Source: Chloroflexota bacterium (GTDB lineage Bacteria; Chloroflexota; Anaerolineae; Anaerolineales; Villigracilaceae). Taken from it: a stretch of DNA of 44,127 bases. The translations under genes and the position numbers were made by a program. Under the pieces are notes generated by a model, which did no database searches, was not told the origin of the DNA, and saw nothing but the letters and a program-made list of their open reading frames with translations. Numbering within the stretch: the first letter of the stretch is position 1; the number at the start of each line of letters is the position of its first letter. Of this stretch, positions 1 to 7,367 are shown in pieces. The stretch spans positions 1 to 44,127 of the forward strand of contig JAAENC010001176.1 of assembly GCA_024224815.1 (NCBI GenBank), given 5' to 3'.

Positions 1-60
1 ATCCGCTTCTCGCAGTTTTTTAATTATCTGTTCAGTTGAATAGCGTCGTTTTCTTGGCAT
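1..60 (-). CDS. IS3-family transposase orfA, 5' end only
   Basis: The minus strand reads MPRKRRYSTEQIIKKLREAD from an ATG at 60 and runs off the left edge. This is the classic start of the small IS3-family orfA protein (helix-turn-helix subunit of the transposase). A purine-rich AAAAAGGAGACAG stretch 5' of the ATG is a good ribosome binding site. The gene sits just inside the terminal inverted repeat at 77-123, as expected for the left end of an IS. Only 20 residues are visible, so the subgroup (IS407-like is my guess) cannot be settled. Confidence 0.8.
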   Translation of the reverse strand, partial: MPRKRRYSTEQIIKKLREAD

Positions 61-76
61 TGTCTGTCTCCTTTTT

Positions 77-123
77 CCTGATCCGTAACATTCTACTTGG
101 ATCAGGTTTTGGGGGGCAGGTCA
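77..123 (-). repeat. IS3-type terminal inverted repeat (left copy)
   Basis: A 47-bp sequence beginning cctgatcc and ending ggggggcaggtca. It is repeated identically at 43986-44032. Read on the minus strand it starts TGACCTGCCCCCC, and it contains its own small hairpin (cctgatcc pairs with ggatcagg). It forms the outer end of the IS whose orfA begins at 60; host sequence resumes at 124, inside a DM13 gene. Confidence 0.75.
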
Positions 124-427
124 AGACAAGCAACATCGCGGTTCGGGAACTGCCAGCATTTTTCAACAAGGCGAAAACCGCATCTTGCGCTTTGAAAGTT
201 TTGATGTAACCAATGGACCCGATCTACATGTTTTGCTCGTTGAAAACATTGCAGGCAACAATCACGATGCGCTCGGAAACTATATTAGCCTTGGCAAATT
301 AAAAGGAAATATGGGCAGTCAAAACTATGAAATCGCCGCCGATGTAGACCTTTCTCAATATGAAGGCGTCATCATCTATTGTATGCCCTTCCACGTTGTT
401 TTTTCACGCGCCTCTTTTGGACAATAG
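124..427 (+). pseudogene. DM13-domain protein, 5' end removed by IS insertion
   Basis: An open frame runs straight from the IS end: HRGSGTASIFQQGENRILRF, then ESFDVTNGPDLHVLLV, a YISLGKLKGNMGSQNYEIA stretch and DLSQYEGVIIYCMPFHVVF before the stop. This is the DM13 fold (a small extracytoplasmic domain suggested to take part in electron transfer or redox of proteins), with its conserved VTNGPDL and LGKLKG..G.QNYEI blocks and a late Cys. The N-terminus, including any signal peptide, is missing because the IS end lies at 123. No plausible ATG and RBS occur between 124 and 185, so the copy is probably dead unless transcribed out of the IS. Confidence 0.75.
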
Positions 428-445
428 GAATTGTCTATAAATCTG

Positions 446-502
446 ATGAAAAAACTACTCCTTTTTTACCTCGCACTTGTTTTGGGCTTGAGTGCCTGCT
501 AA
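446..502 (+). pseudogene. Lipoprotein signal-peptide remnant (stop right after the lipobox)
   Basis: ATG at 446 opens MKKLLLFYLALVLGLSAC followed directly by TAA. This is a complete type II signal peptide (KK, hydrophobic core, LSAC lipobox) whose mature part is lost. Other frames continue with fragments such as IPLTLVYPPQGW up to about 572, suggesting a decayed lipoprotein gene. It lies 18 bp after the broken DM13 gene. It could alternatively be a real 18-residue lipopeptide, which I think less likely. Confidence 0.4.
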
Positions 503-657
503 GGCGCTTGGTTTAGCAAATTCAATTCTTTCAAAAGCTGAGATACCCCTTACACTCGTTTATCCACCACAAGGTTGGAGATAATCTCACTTGACCACCT
601 AAATTTATACCCGTATATTTGATTTATATAGCGCAAACTTATACCTCTTGTGAGATT

Positions 658-1308
658 CTAATCACGTCGCACTACGCCCTGCTGCCACGCATAGACAGCT
701 GCCTGCGTGCGGTCACCGAGATGTAGCTTTTTTAGCATATTGCCAACGTGCGTTTTCACTGTGCTTTCACCAATCACCAGCGTCTCGGCGATTTCGGCGT
801 TCGATTTTCCTGCCGCAATTAAGCGCAACACATCGAACTCTCGCTCCGACAATTCTGTAAAAGGATTCACGTCGTCCTGCCGAATGCCTTGTAATTCCTT
901 GATAATACGCGAGGCCACTCGCGAATCTAGCACCGCCTCCCCAACCGCCGCCTTACGAATCGCATCTGCTAACTCTTCAGGCTCTACATCCTTCAACAAA
1001 TACGAAATTGCACCTGCCCGAACAGCGGGGAAAATATACTCATCCTGATGATGTGATGTAACCACGATGACCTGCATTTTAGGATGCTCTTTGCGGATTT
1101 GACGGGTTGCGGCAATGCCATCGAGTTCGCCAGGCATTTCAAGATCCATCAAAACAACATCGAAATGCGCTTCGCCCGCCTTTTGAATGGCTTCCGTACC
1201 CGAGGCAGCTTCTGCTACCACACTGATACCGTTAAGCGTCTGTAAAAAGGCTCGCACACCCTGACGAACTATTTTGTGATCATCAACCAGTAAGACTTTA
1301 ATGGTCAT
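658..1308 (-). CDS. NarL/FixJ-type response regulator (REC + LuxR HTH)
   Basis: Cytoplasmic transcription regulator of 216 residues. The receiver domain (1-120) starts KVLLVDD with acidic pocket D9/D10, phospho-acceptor D55 in VVLMDLEMPG, and the conserved Lys in YLLKD. The C-terminal LuxR helix-turn-helix (about 150-210) carries LSEREFDVLRLIAAGKSNAEIAETLVIGESTVKTHV. Both are complete and of normal family length. It begins 3 nt after the end of the upstream histidine kinase gene (1312-2814), so the two form a cognate pair in one transcript. The signal and target genes are unknown; the small membrane ORF at 2838 is probably part of the same operon. Confidence 0.93.
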   Translation of the reverse strand: MTIKVLLVDDHKIVRQGVRAFLQTLNGISVVAEAASGTEAIQKAGEAHFDVVLMDLEMPGELDGIAATRQIRKEHPKMQVIVVTSHHQDEYIFPAVRAGAISYLLKDVEPEELADAIRKAAVGEAVLDSRVASRIIKELQGIRQDDVNPFTELSEREFDVLRLIAAGKSNAEIAETLVIGESTVKTHVGNMLKKLHLGDRTQAAVYAWQQGVVRRD

Positions 1309-1311
1309 TTA

Positions 1312-2814
1312 CTATCCTTCCTTTTCGCTTAGAGGCACGCTTGCGATGATCTTTGTGCCTTCTATCAAAACAGATTCTACAGTCAGCGAGCCATTTATTT
1401 CTTCTATACGCTGTTGCATGCCTTTTAGCCCGAGGGAATTCTCCGAGACGGCATTAGGCTCGAAGCCTCGCCCATTGTCGGTGACAGATAACTGCACTTC
1501 GGCAGCTACCATGTTCAGGTCAAGGGCGACTTCGTCCGCTTCTGCATGGCGAGCCACGTTGGAGAGGGATTCCTGCAAAATGCGGTAGAGCACCTGCTCC
1601 ACATCCAGCGCAAGCGGACGTTCCCCACTGATGGAAATACTAGTATTGATGCCCGTATGCTCTTGCCAGCGTTCGGCGTATTCAGTCATGGCTTGGGGTA
1701 GCCCCTTGCCTTCGAGAGCGGCAGGGCGCAGCTCGTCGATGATGAGTTTAAGTTCCTGCTGGGTTTCACGGTTGAGTTGCAGGGCAGTATCCAGATGCTC
1801 TGATGCCTGTTCTGGCTCTTTGCCGAGTAGATTCTTGGCGGCTGTGAGCTGCATGCGGGATGCGTAGGTTTGCTGTTTAACTGTATCGTGCAGGTCACGG
1901 GCGAGGCGATTGCGCTCTTCGATACGAGATAATTCATTACGGGTTTGGAGCAGAATTTGAAGTTGATCTGCCATTGCATTGAGATTACGAGTTAAGTCAC
2001 CGATCTCGTCACCTGATGCGTCGCGGGGCGTGGGGCTGAAATCGCCCTTGCTCCAGGCTTGGGATGCGGTTGACAGCGAGGTGAGGCGTTTACGCAACCC
2101 GCGTGATGCCAGCCAGCCAAAGATTGCGCCCACAGGCAGGGAAATTGCTAAAACGATGAGGGTGACGACAATGAAAAATGCCTGATAGATGTAGAGATTG
2201 CTTGGCGATGCGAAGGAAATCGGTTGAAGCTGATAGATAACTATCGCCACAACAGGCTGGTCATCGCTTTCTCGTAGAGGAAAGGCAGAGATATAGCCGC
2301 CATTATCCTGCTGATAAATACTCTGTGCATAGTAGTTTTTATCGCCTGAGAGCGCAGCCTCTAGCATGTCGTTGAGACGGTAGCCGCTGATTTTTGCTAG
2401 ATTGAAGGGGCTACCAACTTCAACAATGGTTTCTTCAGCCGCGACAGCCAGTACATTCAAGTCGGGATCAAGTACATAGATATTTGTGCCAGCTTTGAGT
2501 GTGTTGGCATAATCAAGGCTTTCTCGTACCCGATATGTTTCAAAATCTGACCAGCGAAATCCCTGCTCGTGGACTCTATCGAGCCATTTTTGCATGGCTT
2601 CGGAATCATCGAGCAAGTAGGGAAGATTATCCTGAAAGCCTGTTTTGCTCCAGAAGAAACTGTCAAATGTACGTGTATTATTTTGACCTTCAATAAATGA
2701 AGCCAAGCCAACCAGAAAGATAGCCAAAACAATAACGCTACTTGCTGTAACAAAGGCATAGGAAAGGGTCAGCTTCCATTGAATGCGGCGAAAGTAGTTA
2801 AAAATCTTTTTCAT
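1312..2814 (-). CDS. NarX/LiaS-type sensor histidine kinase (HisKA_3)
   Basis: Membrane histidine kinase, 500 residues. Order: short cytoplasmic start, TM1 (about 14-38), extracytoplasmic sensor region (about 40-200), TM2 (about 207-232), HAMP linker with SGDEIGDLTRNLNAMADQL, then the HisKA_3 dimerisation helix with the phospho-His in RNRLARDLHDTVKQQ (about 305-319). A HATPase_c domain follows with N-box ESLSNVARHA, G1 box DNGRGF and SLGLKGMQQRIEEING. It should phosphorylate the neighbouring LuxR-type regulator (658-1308). The extracytoplasmic sensor resembles no family I can name. ATG at 2814. Confidence 0.92.
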   Translation of the reverse strand: MKKIFNYFRRIQWKLTLSYAFVTASSVIVLAIFLVGLASFIEGQNNTRTFDSFFWSKTGFQDNLPYLLDDSEAMQKWLDRVHEQGFRWSDFETYRVRESLDYANTLKAGTNIYVLDPDLNVLAVAAEETIVEVGSPFNLAKISGYRLNDMLEAALSGDKNYYAQSIYQQDNGGYISAFPLRESDDQPVVAIVIYQLQPISFASPSNLYIYQAFFIVVTLIVLAISLPVGAIFGWLASRGLRKRLTSLSTASQAWSKGDFSPTPRDASGDEIGDLTRNLNAMADQLQILLQTRNELSRIEERNRLARDLHDTVKQQTYASRMQLTAAKNLLGKEPEQASEHLDTALQLNRETQQELKLIIDELRPAALEGKGLPQAMTEYAERWQEHTGINTSISISGERPLALDVEQVLYRILQESLSNVARHAEADEVALDLNMVAAEVQLSVTDNGRGFEPNAVSENSLGLKGMQQRIEEINGSLTVESVLIEGTKIIASVPLSEKEG

Positions 2815-2837
2815 GAGTTCTCCAAGTATAGCGGGGT

Positions 2838-2957
2838 TTATACTAAATCTTCCTGATTTAAGGCAACAATATACGGCTCTTCATCCATAACAAATAGAGG
2901 GCTAATACTGAGAAGCAGGAAAATAGTGGTTAATATAATTGCAGTAAAGAAAATCAT
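2838..2957 (-). CDS. Small single-pass membrane protein (39 aa) upstream of the histidine kinase
   Basis: A short ORF reads MIFFTAIILTTIFLLLSISP, then LFVMDEEPYIVALNQEDLV, stop. ATG at 2957 is preceded by a strong Shine-Dalgarno sequence (AAGGAGATAACT then ATG), and the stop lies 23 nt before the kinase start. Residues 2-24 form one hydrophobic helix and the tail is acidic. Placement, spacing and RBS make it a credible first gene of the two-component operon, perhaps a membrane partner that modulates the kinase. No homologue is recognised, and its function is inference. Confidence 0.6.
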   Translation of the reverse strand: MIFFTAIILTTIFLLLSISPLFVMDEEPYIVALNQEDLV

Positions 2958-3061
2958 AGTTATCTCCTTGAACGCCCCAAAGTATAAAAGAGATGCCTCT
3001 TTTAGGGGTCAATCGCAAGGATGATTTGCTATCAACCGAAGGGATGAAAGATTAAACAAAA

Positions 3062-3094
3062 ACACTCTCCACATCACACGGATGTGGAGAGTGT
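3062..3094 (-). terminator. Intrinsic terminator of the DUF35 gene
   Basis: A perfect 14-bp stem (acactctccacatc / gatgtggagagtgt) with a 5-nt loop. On the minus strand it is followed by TTTTTGTTT. It lies 30 nt past the stop of the gene at 3125-3532 and separates it from the two-component operon. Confidence 0.85.
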
Positions 3095-3124
3095 ATGACT
3101 TTATATTTTATCTAGCAGATTTGT

Positions 3125-3532
3125 CTACGCAGTTACTGCCATCTTCGGACGAAATTTATAGCCATAAACCAGCATACCGCGCTCATCGCCATCCTCGCGC
3201 AATTTGCGTGTTACCATCTCTACGGGCATCCCCACAGAAACTTCTTCTCCATCTACATCGGTCAATTGTGCAGTTACAAGCGGCCCTTCATCTAATTGCA
3301 CCAACGCAACAGTATAGGGGATAGTGTGCTCAAAACCACTCGGGGCATTATAAATTGTCGTATACGAATAAACCTCGCCCTGCCCGCTAAAAGCAAATTC
3401 ATCTTTTGCCTCTTTGCCGCAGTCAGGGCAAATGTCACGGGGGGGGAAAATCTTAACATCGCAATGAGGGCAAACTTCACCAATCAAACTATAACGTTGT
3501 TTTTTCAACCGCCAATGGCGTGGAATTTCCAT
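3125..3532 (-). CDS. Zn-ribbon/OB-fold protein (DUF35 family)
   Basis: 135 residues. An N-terminal rubredoxin-like zinc ribbon has four Cys in CPHC and CPDCG (about 21-24 and 36-40). It is followed by a small OB fold (GEVYSYTTIYNAP, PYTVALVQLDEG, VGMPVEMV). This is the DUF35/acyl-CoA-associated architecture, found as partner of thiolases and HMG-CoA synthase-like enzymes, where it helps bind acyl-CoA. No thiolase lies next to it here, so its partner is elsewhere. ATG at 3532 with AAGGAGATTTATT before it. It stands alone, closed by the hairpin at 3062-3094. Confidence 0.88.
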   Translation of the reverse strand: MEIPRHWRLKKQRYSLIGEVCPHCDVKIFPPRDICPDCGKEAKDEFAFSGQGEVYSYTTIYNAPSGFEHTIPYTVALVQLDEGPLVTAQLTDVDGEEVSVGMPVEMVTRKLREDGDERGMLVYGYKFRPKMAVTA

Positions 3533-3621
3533 AATAAATCTCCTTGATCAAGTAATACCGCACAAATATACGCAAAAGAAACTATCAGGAACTATCAAAC
3601 TACTTAAAATAGCTTGCAAAA

Positions 3622-3649
3622 TTGACAGGAGAACTCTTTTCGCTATACT
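3622..3649 (+). promoter_or_regulatory. Sigma-70-type promoter for the UPF0173 hydrolase
   Basis: TTGACA at 3622-3627, 16-bp spacer, TATACT at 3644-3649, about 115 nt before the ATG at 3764. Both hexamers are near consensus. The resulting leader of about 105 nt has no obvious riboswitch fold. Confidence 0.6.
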
Positions 3650-3763
3650 AAAATTAGAAAAATCGGATTAAACGCATCGCTCGCAAATTTAGGCTTGCTT
3701 CCGCTAAAAAAAAGATACTGAAAATAAGCTGATGCGCACAGAATAGCCATTAAGGAGAATAAT

Positions 3764-4447
3764 ATGAACCAATTTACCTGGTACGGCCACGCAACCCTTG
3801 GATTAGAAACAGACGGACATAAAATTCTCATTGACCCCTTTTTTACCGGTAACCCTGCTGCGTCCACAAGAGCGGAAGCGGTAAATGCCGATTTTATCCT
3901 CATCAGCCACGGACACGGCGACCACGTTGGAGACACGCTTGAAATCGTCAAAAGAACAGGCGCAAGTGTAATATCCAATGCTGAAATCGCAAGTTGGGTT
4001 AGAGAACAGGGCGTAGAAAAAGCTCACCCTCAACATTTGGGTGGCGGTTTTCAGCATCCTTTTGGCTATCTCAAATTAACTTTGGCCTTACATGGTTCTG
4101 CTCTCCCCGATGGAAGCTACGGCGGCAACCCAGCCGGTTTTTTGCTGACCACCAATGATGGAAAGAAAATCTATATGGCCCAAGATACAGGGCTTTTTGG
4201 CGACATGAAACTGATCGGAGACGAAGGGATAGATTTGGCCGTAATCCCCATTGGTGATAATTTCACAATGGGGCCAGAAGATGCTTTGCGAGCGGTAAAA
4301 TTTTTGCGCCCTAAAGTGGTTATTCCCATTCATTACAATACATGGGATTTGATCGCACAGAACCCAGTTAGTTGGGCAGAAAAAGCGCAAGCAGAAACGC
4401 AGGCAAAAGTAGTCGTTTTGAAAGCCGGAGAGAGTTTTGAATTTTAA
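3764..4447 (+). CDS. UPF0173 metal-dependent hydrolase (metallo-beta-lactamase fold)
   Basis: Cytoplasmic MBL-fold protein of 227 residues, the usual UPF0173 (YtkL-like) length. The metal motif is HGHGDH at 49-54 (H49, H51, D53, H54). Further ligands are likely in LALHGSAL, MAQDTGLFGD and VIPIHYNTW. The family substrate is not known. ATG at 3764 is preceded by TTAAGGAGAATAAT, a strong RBS. It is monocistronic, with a promoter at 3622-3649 and a hairpin terminator immediately after. Confidence 0.93.
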   Translation: MNQFTWYGHATLGLETDGHKILIDPFFTGNPAASTRAEAVNADFILISHGHGDHVGDTLEIVKRTGASVISNAEIASWVREQGVEKAHPQHLGGGFQHPFGYLKLTLALHGSALPDGSYGGNPAGFLLTTNDGKKIYMAQDTGLFGDMKLIGDEGIDLAVIPIGDNFTMGPEDALRAVKFLRPKVVIPIHYNTWDLIAQNPVSWAEKAQAETQAKVVVLKAGESFEF

Positions 4448-4465
4448 AACTTCGATAAACTAAAG

Positions 4466-4505
4466 AAATAACAGGCTTTGGGAAACTTTCTAAAGCCTGT
4501 TATTT
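4466..4505. terminator. Bidirectional hairpin terminator
   Basis: A perfect 14-bp stem (aaataacaggcttt / aaagcctgttattt) around a 12-nt loop, lying between the converging UPF0173 and MFS genes. A-rich and T-rich stem ends serve both strands. Confidence 0.85.
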
Positions 4506-4512
4506 ACGTTCT

Positions 4513-5766
4513 TTATATTTCTACGGTTTTCTTCTTTTCTGACACTTGACCTGCGAAATATGCTAAAAAGGCACCGATAGTGAAGAGCCCAATATTGAGG
4601 ACAAAAGGAAAACCCTTATTGATCTCAGAAAGCTGACCTGCGATCCAGCCAAAGGGTGCAGTAATCAGAATAATGCCTACATATAAAATGGATTGAATAC
4701 GAGCGCGTTCTTTTGCTTCTATTGTAAGTACCACCATTTGGTCGATAAGGGGGCTGACAACGGCAAAGCTACAGGCTTCTAAAAAGCTGCTGGTGATCAG
4801 AAATCCATATCCCAACTCGGGAGCTGTGATAAGTAGTACTTGGCTAAGTACATAGCCAAGAAAGCCGATAATCATCGGGGTTTTGAAATGTAGTTTAGCA
4901 ATGCGTGGCATTAGCGCAAAGAAGAAGATCAAAATGATAGCAGAGCGAATAAAGGGAAAAAATGCCAAATGCTGGTTGGGGATGTGTAGTTTTTCGGTCA
5001 AGATAATTGCCCAGAAGCTCCCAGTGATGATCTGCGTAATGCTAATGATCACCATAATGGCGGCTGTAAAAAGTGTTTTGGGCATATGTAAAATATCGCG
5101 TACCACCCCTTTATATTCGCTTAGTATCTGAAAAACACTCTGTTGACGGGTCTCTTCTAATCTTACTTTCCCTTGTTCCGTTTCTTCGGTTAGTAAATAA
5201 GTAACGACTGCCTTGATCGTAAACATGATCGTAGCAAAGATATATAATCCACGCATGGTGGGGACGAGAGAATAAATGCCAATGATGATCCCTGCCACTG
5301 GGGCAGCTAGGCCGACCAGTTGAACGGCAATGTGGATCCACGTAAAAATATCAACCAATTGTTCTTTTTCTGCATCCTCTACCAGCAAGCAAGTCCATGA
5401 ATTATGCGTGATTCGCCAAATACTATTAATGATCGCGGCCGCAAGAAAATACCAGAAGTTTTGTGCCACTGCAGAGATCAACGCAGGAACACTCCATGCG
5501 AGAATGTCGAAAATTAACGTAGTCAGTCTGCGTCCCATTTTGTCTGTGATCGCGCCACTTAAAAGAGCGAGTATGACTTGGAATCCCCAACTGATGCTTA
5601 CGATCAACCCGATTTCTGTATCTGCCAAGCCAAGTGCGAGCATATAGACAGACACATAGGGAGTATATAAATTAAATGGAATACCCCATAAAGGTTCCGC
5701 GTAGACACAAGCGCGTGGATTTCCAGTTAGAGTTAGTAGTGTGTTTATTAAAGTATGTTTTTTCAA
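4513..5766 (-). CDS. Major facilitator superfamily transporter
   Basis: 417 residues with about 12 hydrophobic helices. The loop-2 motif is present in SGAITDKMGRRLTTLIFD (about 76-93), the hallmark of MFS secondary transporters. A cytoplasmic central loop (about 190-215, EETEQGKVRLEETRQQ) splits the two six-helix halves. The substrate cannot be told from sequence. The start is TTG at 5766, with GGAG about 10 nt upstream; the next internal Met lies within a transmembrane segment, so TTG is preferred. It converges with UPF0173 on the shared terminator at 4466-4505. Confidence 0.87.
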   Translation of the reverse strand: MKKHTLINTLLTLTGNPRACVYAEPLWGIPFNLYTPYVSVYMLALGLADTEIGLIVSISWGFQVILALLSGAITDKMGRRLTTLIFDILAWSVPALISAVAQNFWYFLAAAIINSIWRITHNSWTCLLVEDAEKEQLVDIFTWIHIAVQLVGLAAPVAGIIIGIYSLVPTMRGLYIFATIMFTIKAVVTYLLTEETEQGKVRLEETRQQSVFQILSEYKGVVRDILHMPKTLFTAAIMVIISITQIITGSFWAIILTEKLHIPNQHLAFFPFIRSAIILIFFFALMPRIAKLHFKTPMIIGFLGYVLSQVLLITAPELGYGFLITSSFLEACSFAVVSPLIDQMVVLTIEAKERARIQSILYVGIILITAPFGWIAGQLSEINKGFPFVLNIGLFTIGAFLAYFAGQVSEKKKTVEI

Positions 5767-5902
5767 AGGAAAGACTCCGGCGTGTAAGGTAGTGATCGTG
5801 CAACCCGATATTATAAGCCTAAAGATGAATGATATTGAACGTGCTTAGTTCTTTTTTTGAGCTAAGCTTCTTTTGTTATAATTTTCTTTAGGAGATAAAA
5901 AT

Positions 5903-6550
5903 ATGAACACACCTAACCTAAACCGCCGTAAAGAAGAAGCTCGCATTCGCGAAGAAAAACGACTCCCGCCAGGACAATCGCTAACGCTCAAATTCCCCGT
6001 TTTGCATGTGGGACCTGTCCCGAAATTTACCCCCGCTACTTGGGATTTTCGTGTTTGGGGTGAAGTGGAAGAAGAAAAAAGCTGGAGCTGGGATGAGTTT
6101 CAGAATTTGCCACAGACACAGGTTTTAATGGATATCCACTGTGTGACAACCTGGAGCAAAGCTGACACCCTCTGGGAGGGTGTTTCGCTCAAAGCAATGA
6201 TTGATGCTGAATTGATTAAATTAAAGCCAAATGTGACTCATGTAATGCAGCATGCTGAGCATGGTTATACAACCAATCTCCCCCTCGAAGTTGCCCTACA
6301 AGAGAGCTTTTTGCTTGCTACCCATTTTGATGGCAAACCGCTCAGTCCAGATCATGGTTATCCTCTGCGCGGCGTGATAGGCCATATTCCAGCCAAATCT
6401 GAAGAACTGGAATCTCCCTATTTTTGGAAAGGGGCCAAATGGCTGCGTTCGCTTGAGTTCATGACCAGCGATAGGCTCGGCTATTGGGAAGCGGGAGCCT
6501 ACCATAATAGAGCAGATGTTTGGGAAGAAGAAAGGTTTAGAAGAGCCTAA
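5903..6550 (+). CDS. Sulfite-oxidase-like molybdopterin oxidoreductase (YuiH-type)
   Basis: 215 residues with the oxidoreductase molybdopterin-binding fold. The predicted Mo ligand is C80 in VLMDIHCVTTWSK; downstream are TTNLPLEVAL, DGKPLSPDHGYPLRGVIGH and KGAKWLRSLEFM, all typical of the family. There is no signal peptide or heme domain, so this is the small cytoplasmic form. The physiological substrate is unknown. ATG at 5903 follows TTTAGGAGATAAAAAT. A TATAAT at 5877-5882 lies close upstream and is a likely -10. Confidence 0.9.
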   Translation: MNTPNLNRRKEEARIREEKRLPPGQSLTLKFPVLHVGPVPKFTPATWDFRVWGEVEEEKSWSWDEFQNLPQTQVLMDIHCVTTWSKADTLWEGVSLKAMIDAELIKLKPNVTHVMQHAEHGYTTNLPLEVALQESFLLATHFDGKPLSPDHGYPLRGVIGHIPAKSEELESPYFWKGAKWLRSLEFMTSDRLGYWEAGAYHNRADVWEEERFRRA

Positions 6551-6852
6551 GTTGGTGTATTTCACACAAAAAAAATGCTCCCTGCGTCGTCCTCGATGCA
6601 GATGAGGACAGCGGTTATTTTGTTTGGGTACCCATACTGAAATATGTATTCCTATAGGGATAAGTAATCTCGCTTTTAGGACATGATACTGCCGCATTGC
6701 AAGTTCTTGCTCCTCGCAGAACCATCCTCTCACTTCAATTTATCCACAATTAAAGTCTTTTTTACCGCATCATTTCAATATCATAATCAGGTTTTTAAAT
6801 CACTTTCTCTATGCTACAATAGCAGCATAATTCGGGAAAGACGGTAGAGAAA
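6551..6852. other. Gene-free stretch with a dispersed repeat copy
   Basis: About 300 bp without a credible ORF. The second half (6663-6755) is a copy of the dispersed repeat also found at 18153-18248. A weak promoter for the next gene may use TACAAT at 6815-6820. Confidence 0.6.
6663..6755. repeat. Dispersed intergenic repeat, copy A1
   Basis: Aligns over about 95 bp with 18153-18248, sharing blocks aatctcgctttt, ctgccgc, ctcgcaga, catcct and aattta.ccacaa. It lies between genes and has no coding potential. The sequence resembles the degenerate miniature repeats seen in many bacterial gaps. Confidence 0.65.
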
Positions 6853-7329
6853 ATGAAAGAGACTATTTTGATCACATCACAAGATAAAATCATAAAAAAC
6901 TTGGACTTTAAGCCTTATCGCAGTACCGTTGAACGGGAGGTAGAACGTTTCGCCCCCCCTCTGGGTATGCCCCAAAACATTGAAATCGCAACCCCCTGGG
7001 GAGAATATTTGACCGCTAACGCGGGAGACTATCTTGTAAGTGAACTTGATACGCCTCCTGAAGATAAATGGCCCGTAGAAGCGAGAATCTTCGAAAAAAC
7101 CTATATGCTTACTACCCCCGGACGTTGTGTAAAAAAAGCCCTAACTTATCTCGTCCCCCTTGCGGATGCGGTAAATGGCGATGCCGACCAAGAAGTAGTC
7201 ATAGAAACCCTTGAGGGGCTGGTCTCCGTCCGCGCTGGTGATTTTTATCTCGCTCTGGGCGTAGAAGGGGAAATTTGGCCTTATCCCAAAGAAAAAATCG
7301 GAAAAGTAATGGCTCCCGTTGAAGACTAA
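6853..7329 (+). CDS. PGDYG-like hypothetical protein (two repeated modules)
   Basis: 158 residues, soluble, no signal peptide. Two similar modules are visible: TPWGEYLTANAGDYLVSELD..WPVEARIFEKTY (about 48-87) and TLEGLVSVRAGDFYLALGVEGEIWPYPKEKI (about 120-150). The pattern of an AGDY/AGDF turn followed by a W-P segment recalls the PGDYG domain (function unknown). It may hold two half-folds. ATG at 6853 has only a weak purine-rich leader. It is monocistronic, closed by the hairpin at 7328-7366. Confidence 0.7.
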   Translation: MKETILITSQDKIIKNLDFKPYRSTVEREVERFAPPLGMPQNIEIATPWGEYLTANAGDYLVSELDTPPEDKWPVEARIFEKTYMLTTPGRCVKKALTYLVPLADAVNGDADQEVVIETLEGLVSVRAGDFYLALGVEGEIWPYPKEKIGKVMAPVED

Positions 7330-7366
7330 AAAAGAGACCGAGTTTCAAACTCGGTCTCTTTTTTTA
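7328..7366. terminator. Bidirectional terminator closing the TIR/SLATT/SLOG operon
   Basis: An A-tract, the stem gagaccgagttt / aaactcggtctc and a T-tract make a strong terminator on both strands. It ends the PGDYG-like gene on the plus strand and the four-gene operon on the minus strand (stop at 7368). Confidence 0.9.
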
Positions 7367-7367
7367 G

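Noticed and set aside
3650-3763. Riboswitch in the UPF0173 leader
   Set aside because: No conserved core or long stem was recognised; the leader is AT-rich and mostly unstructured.
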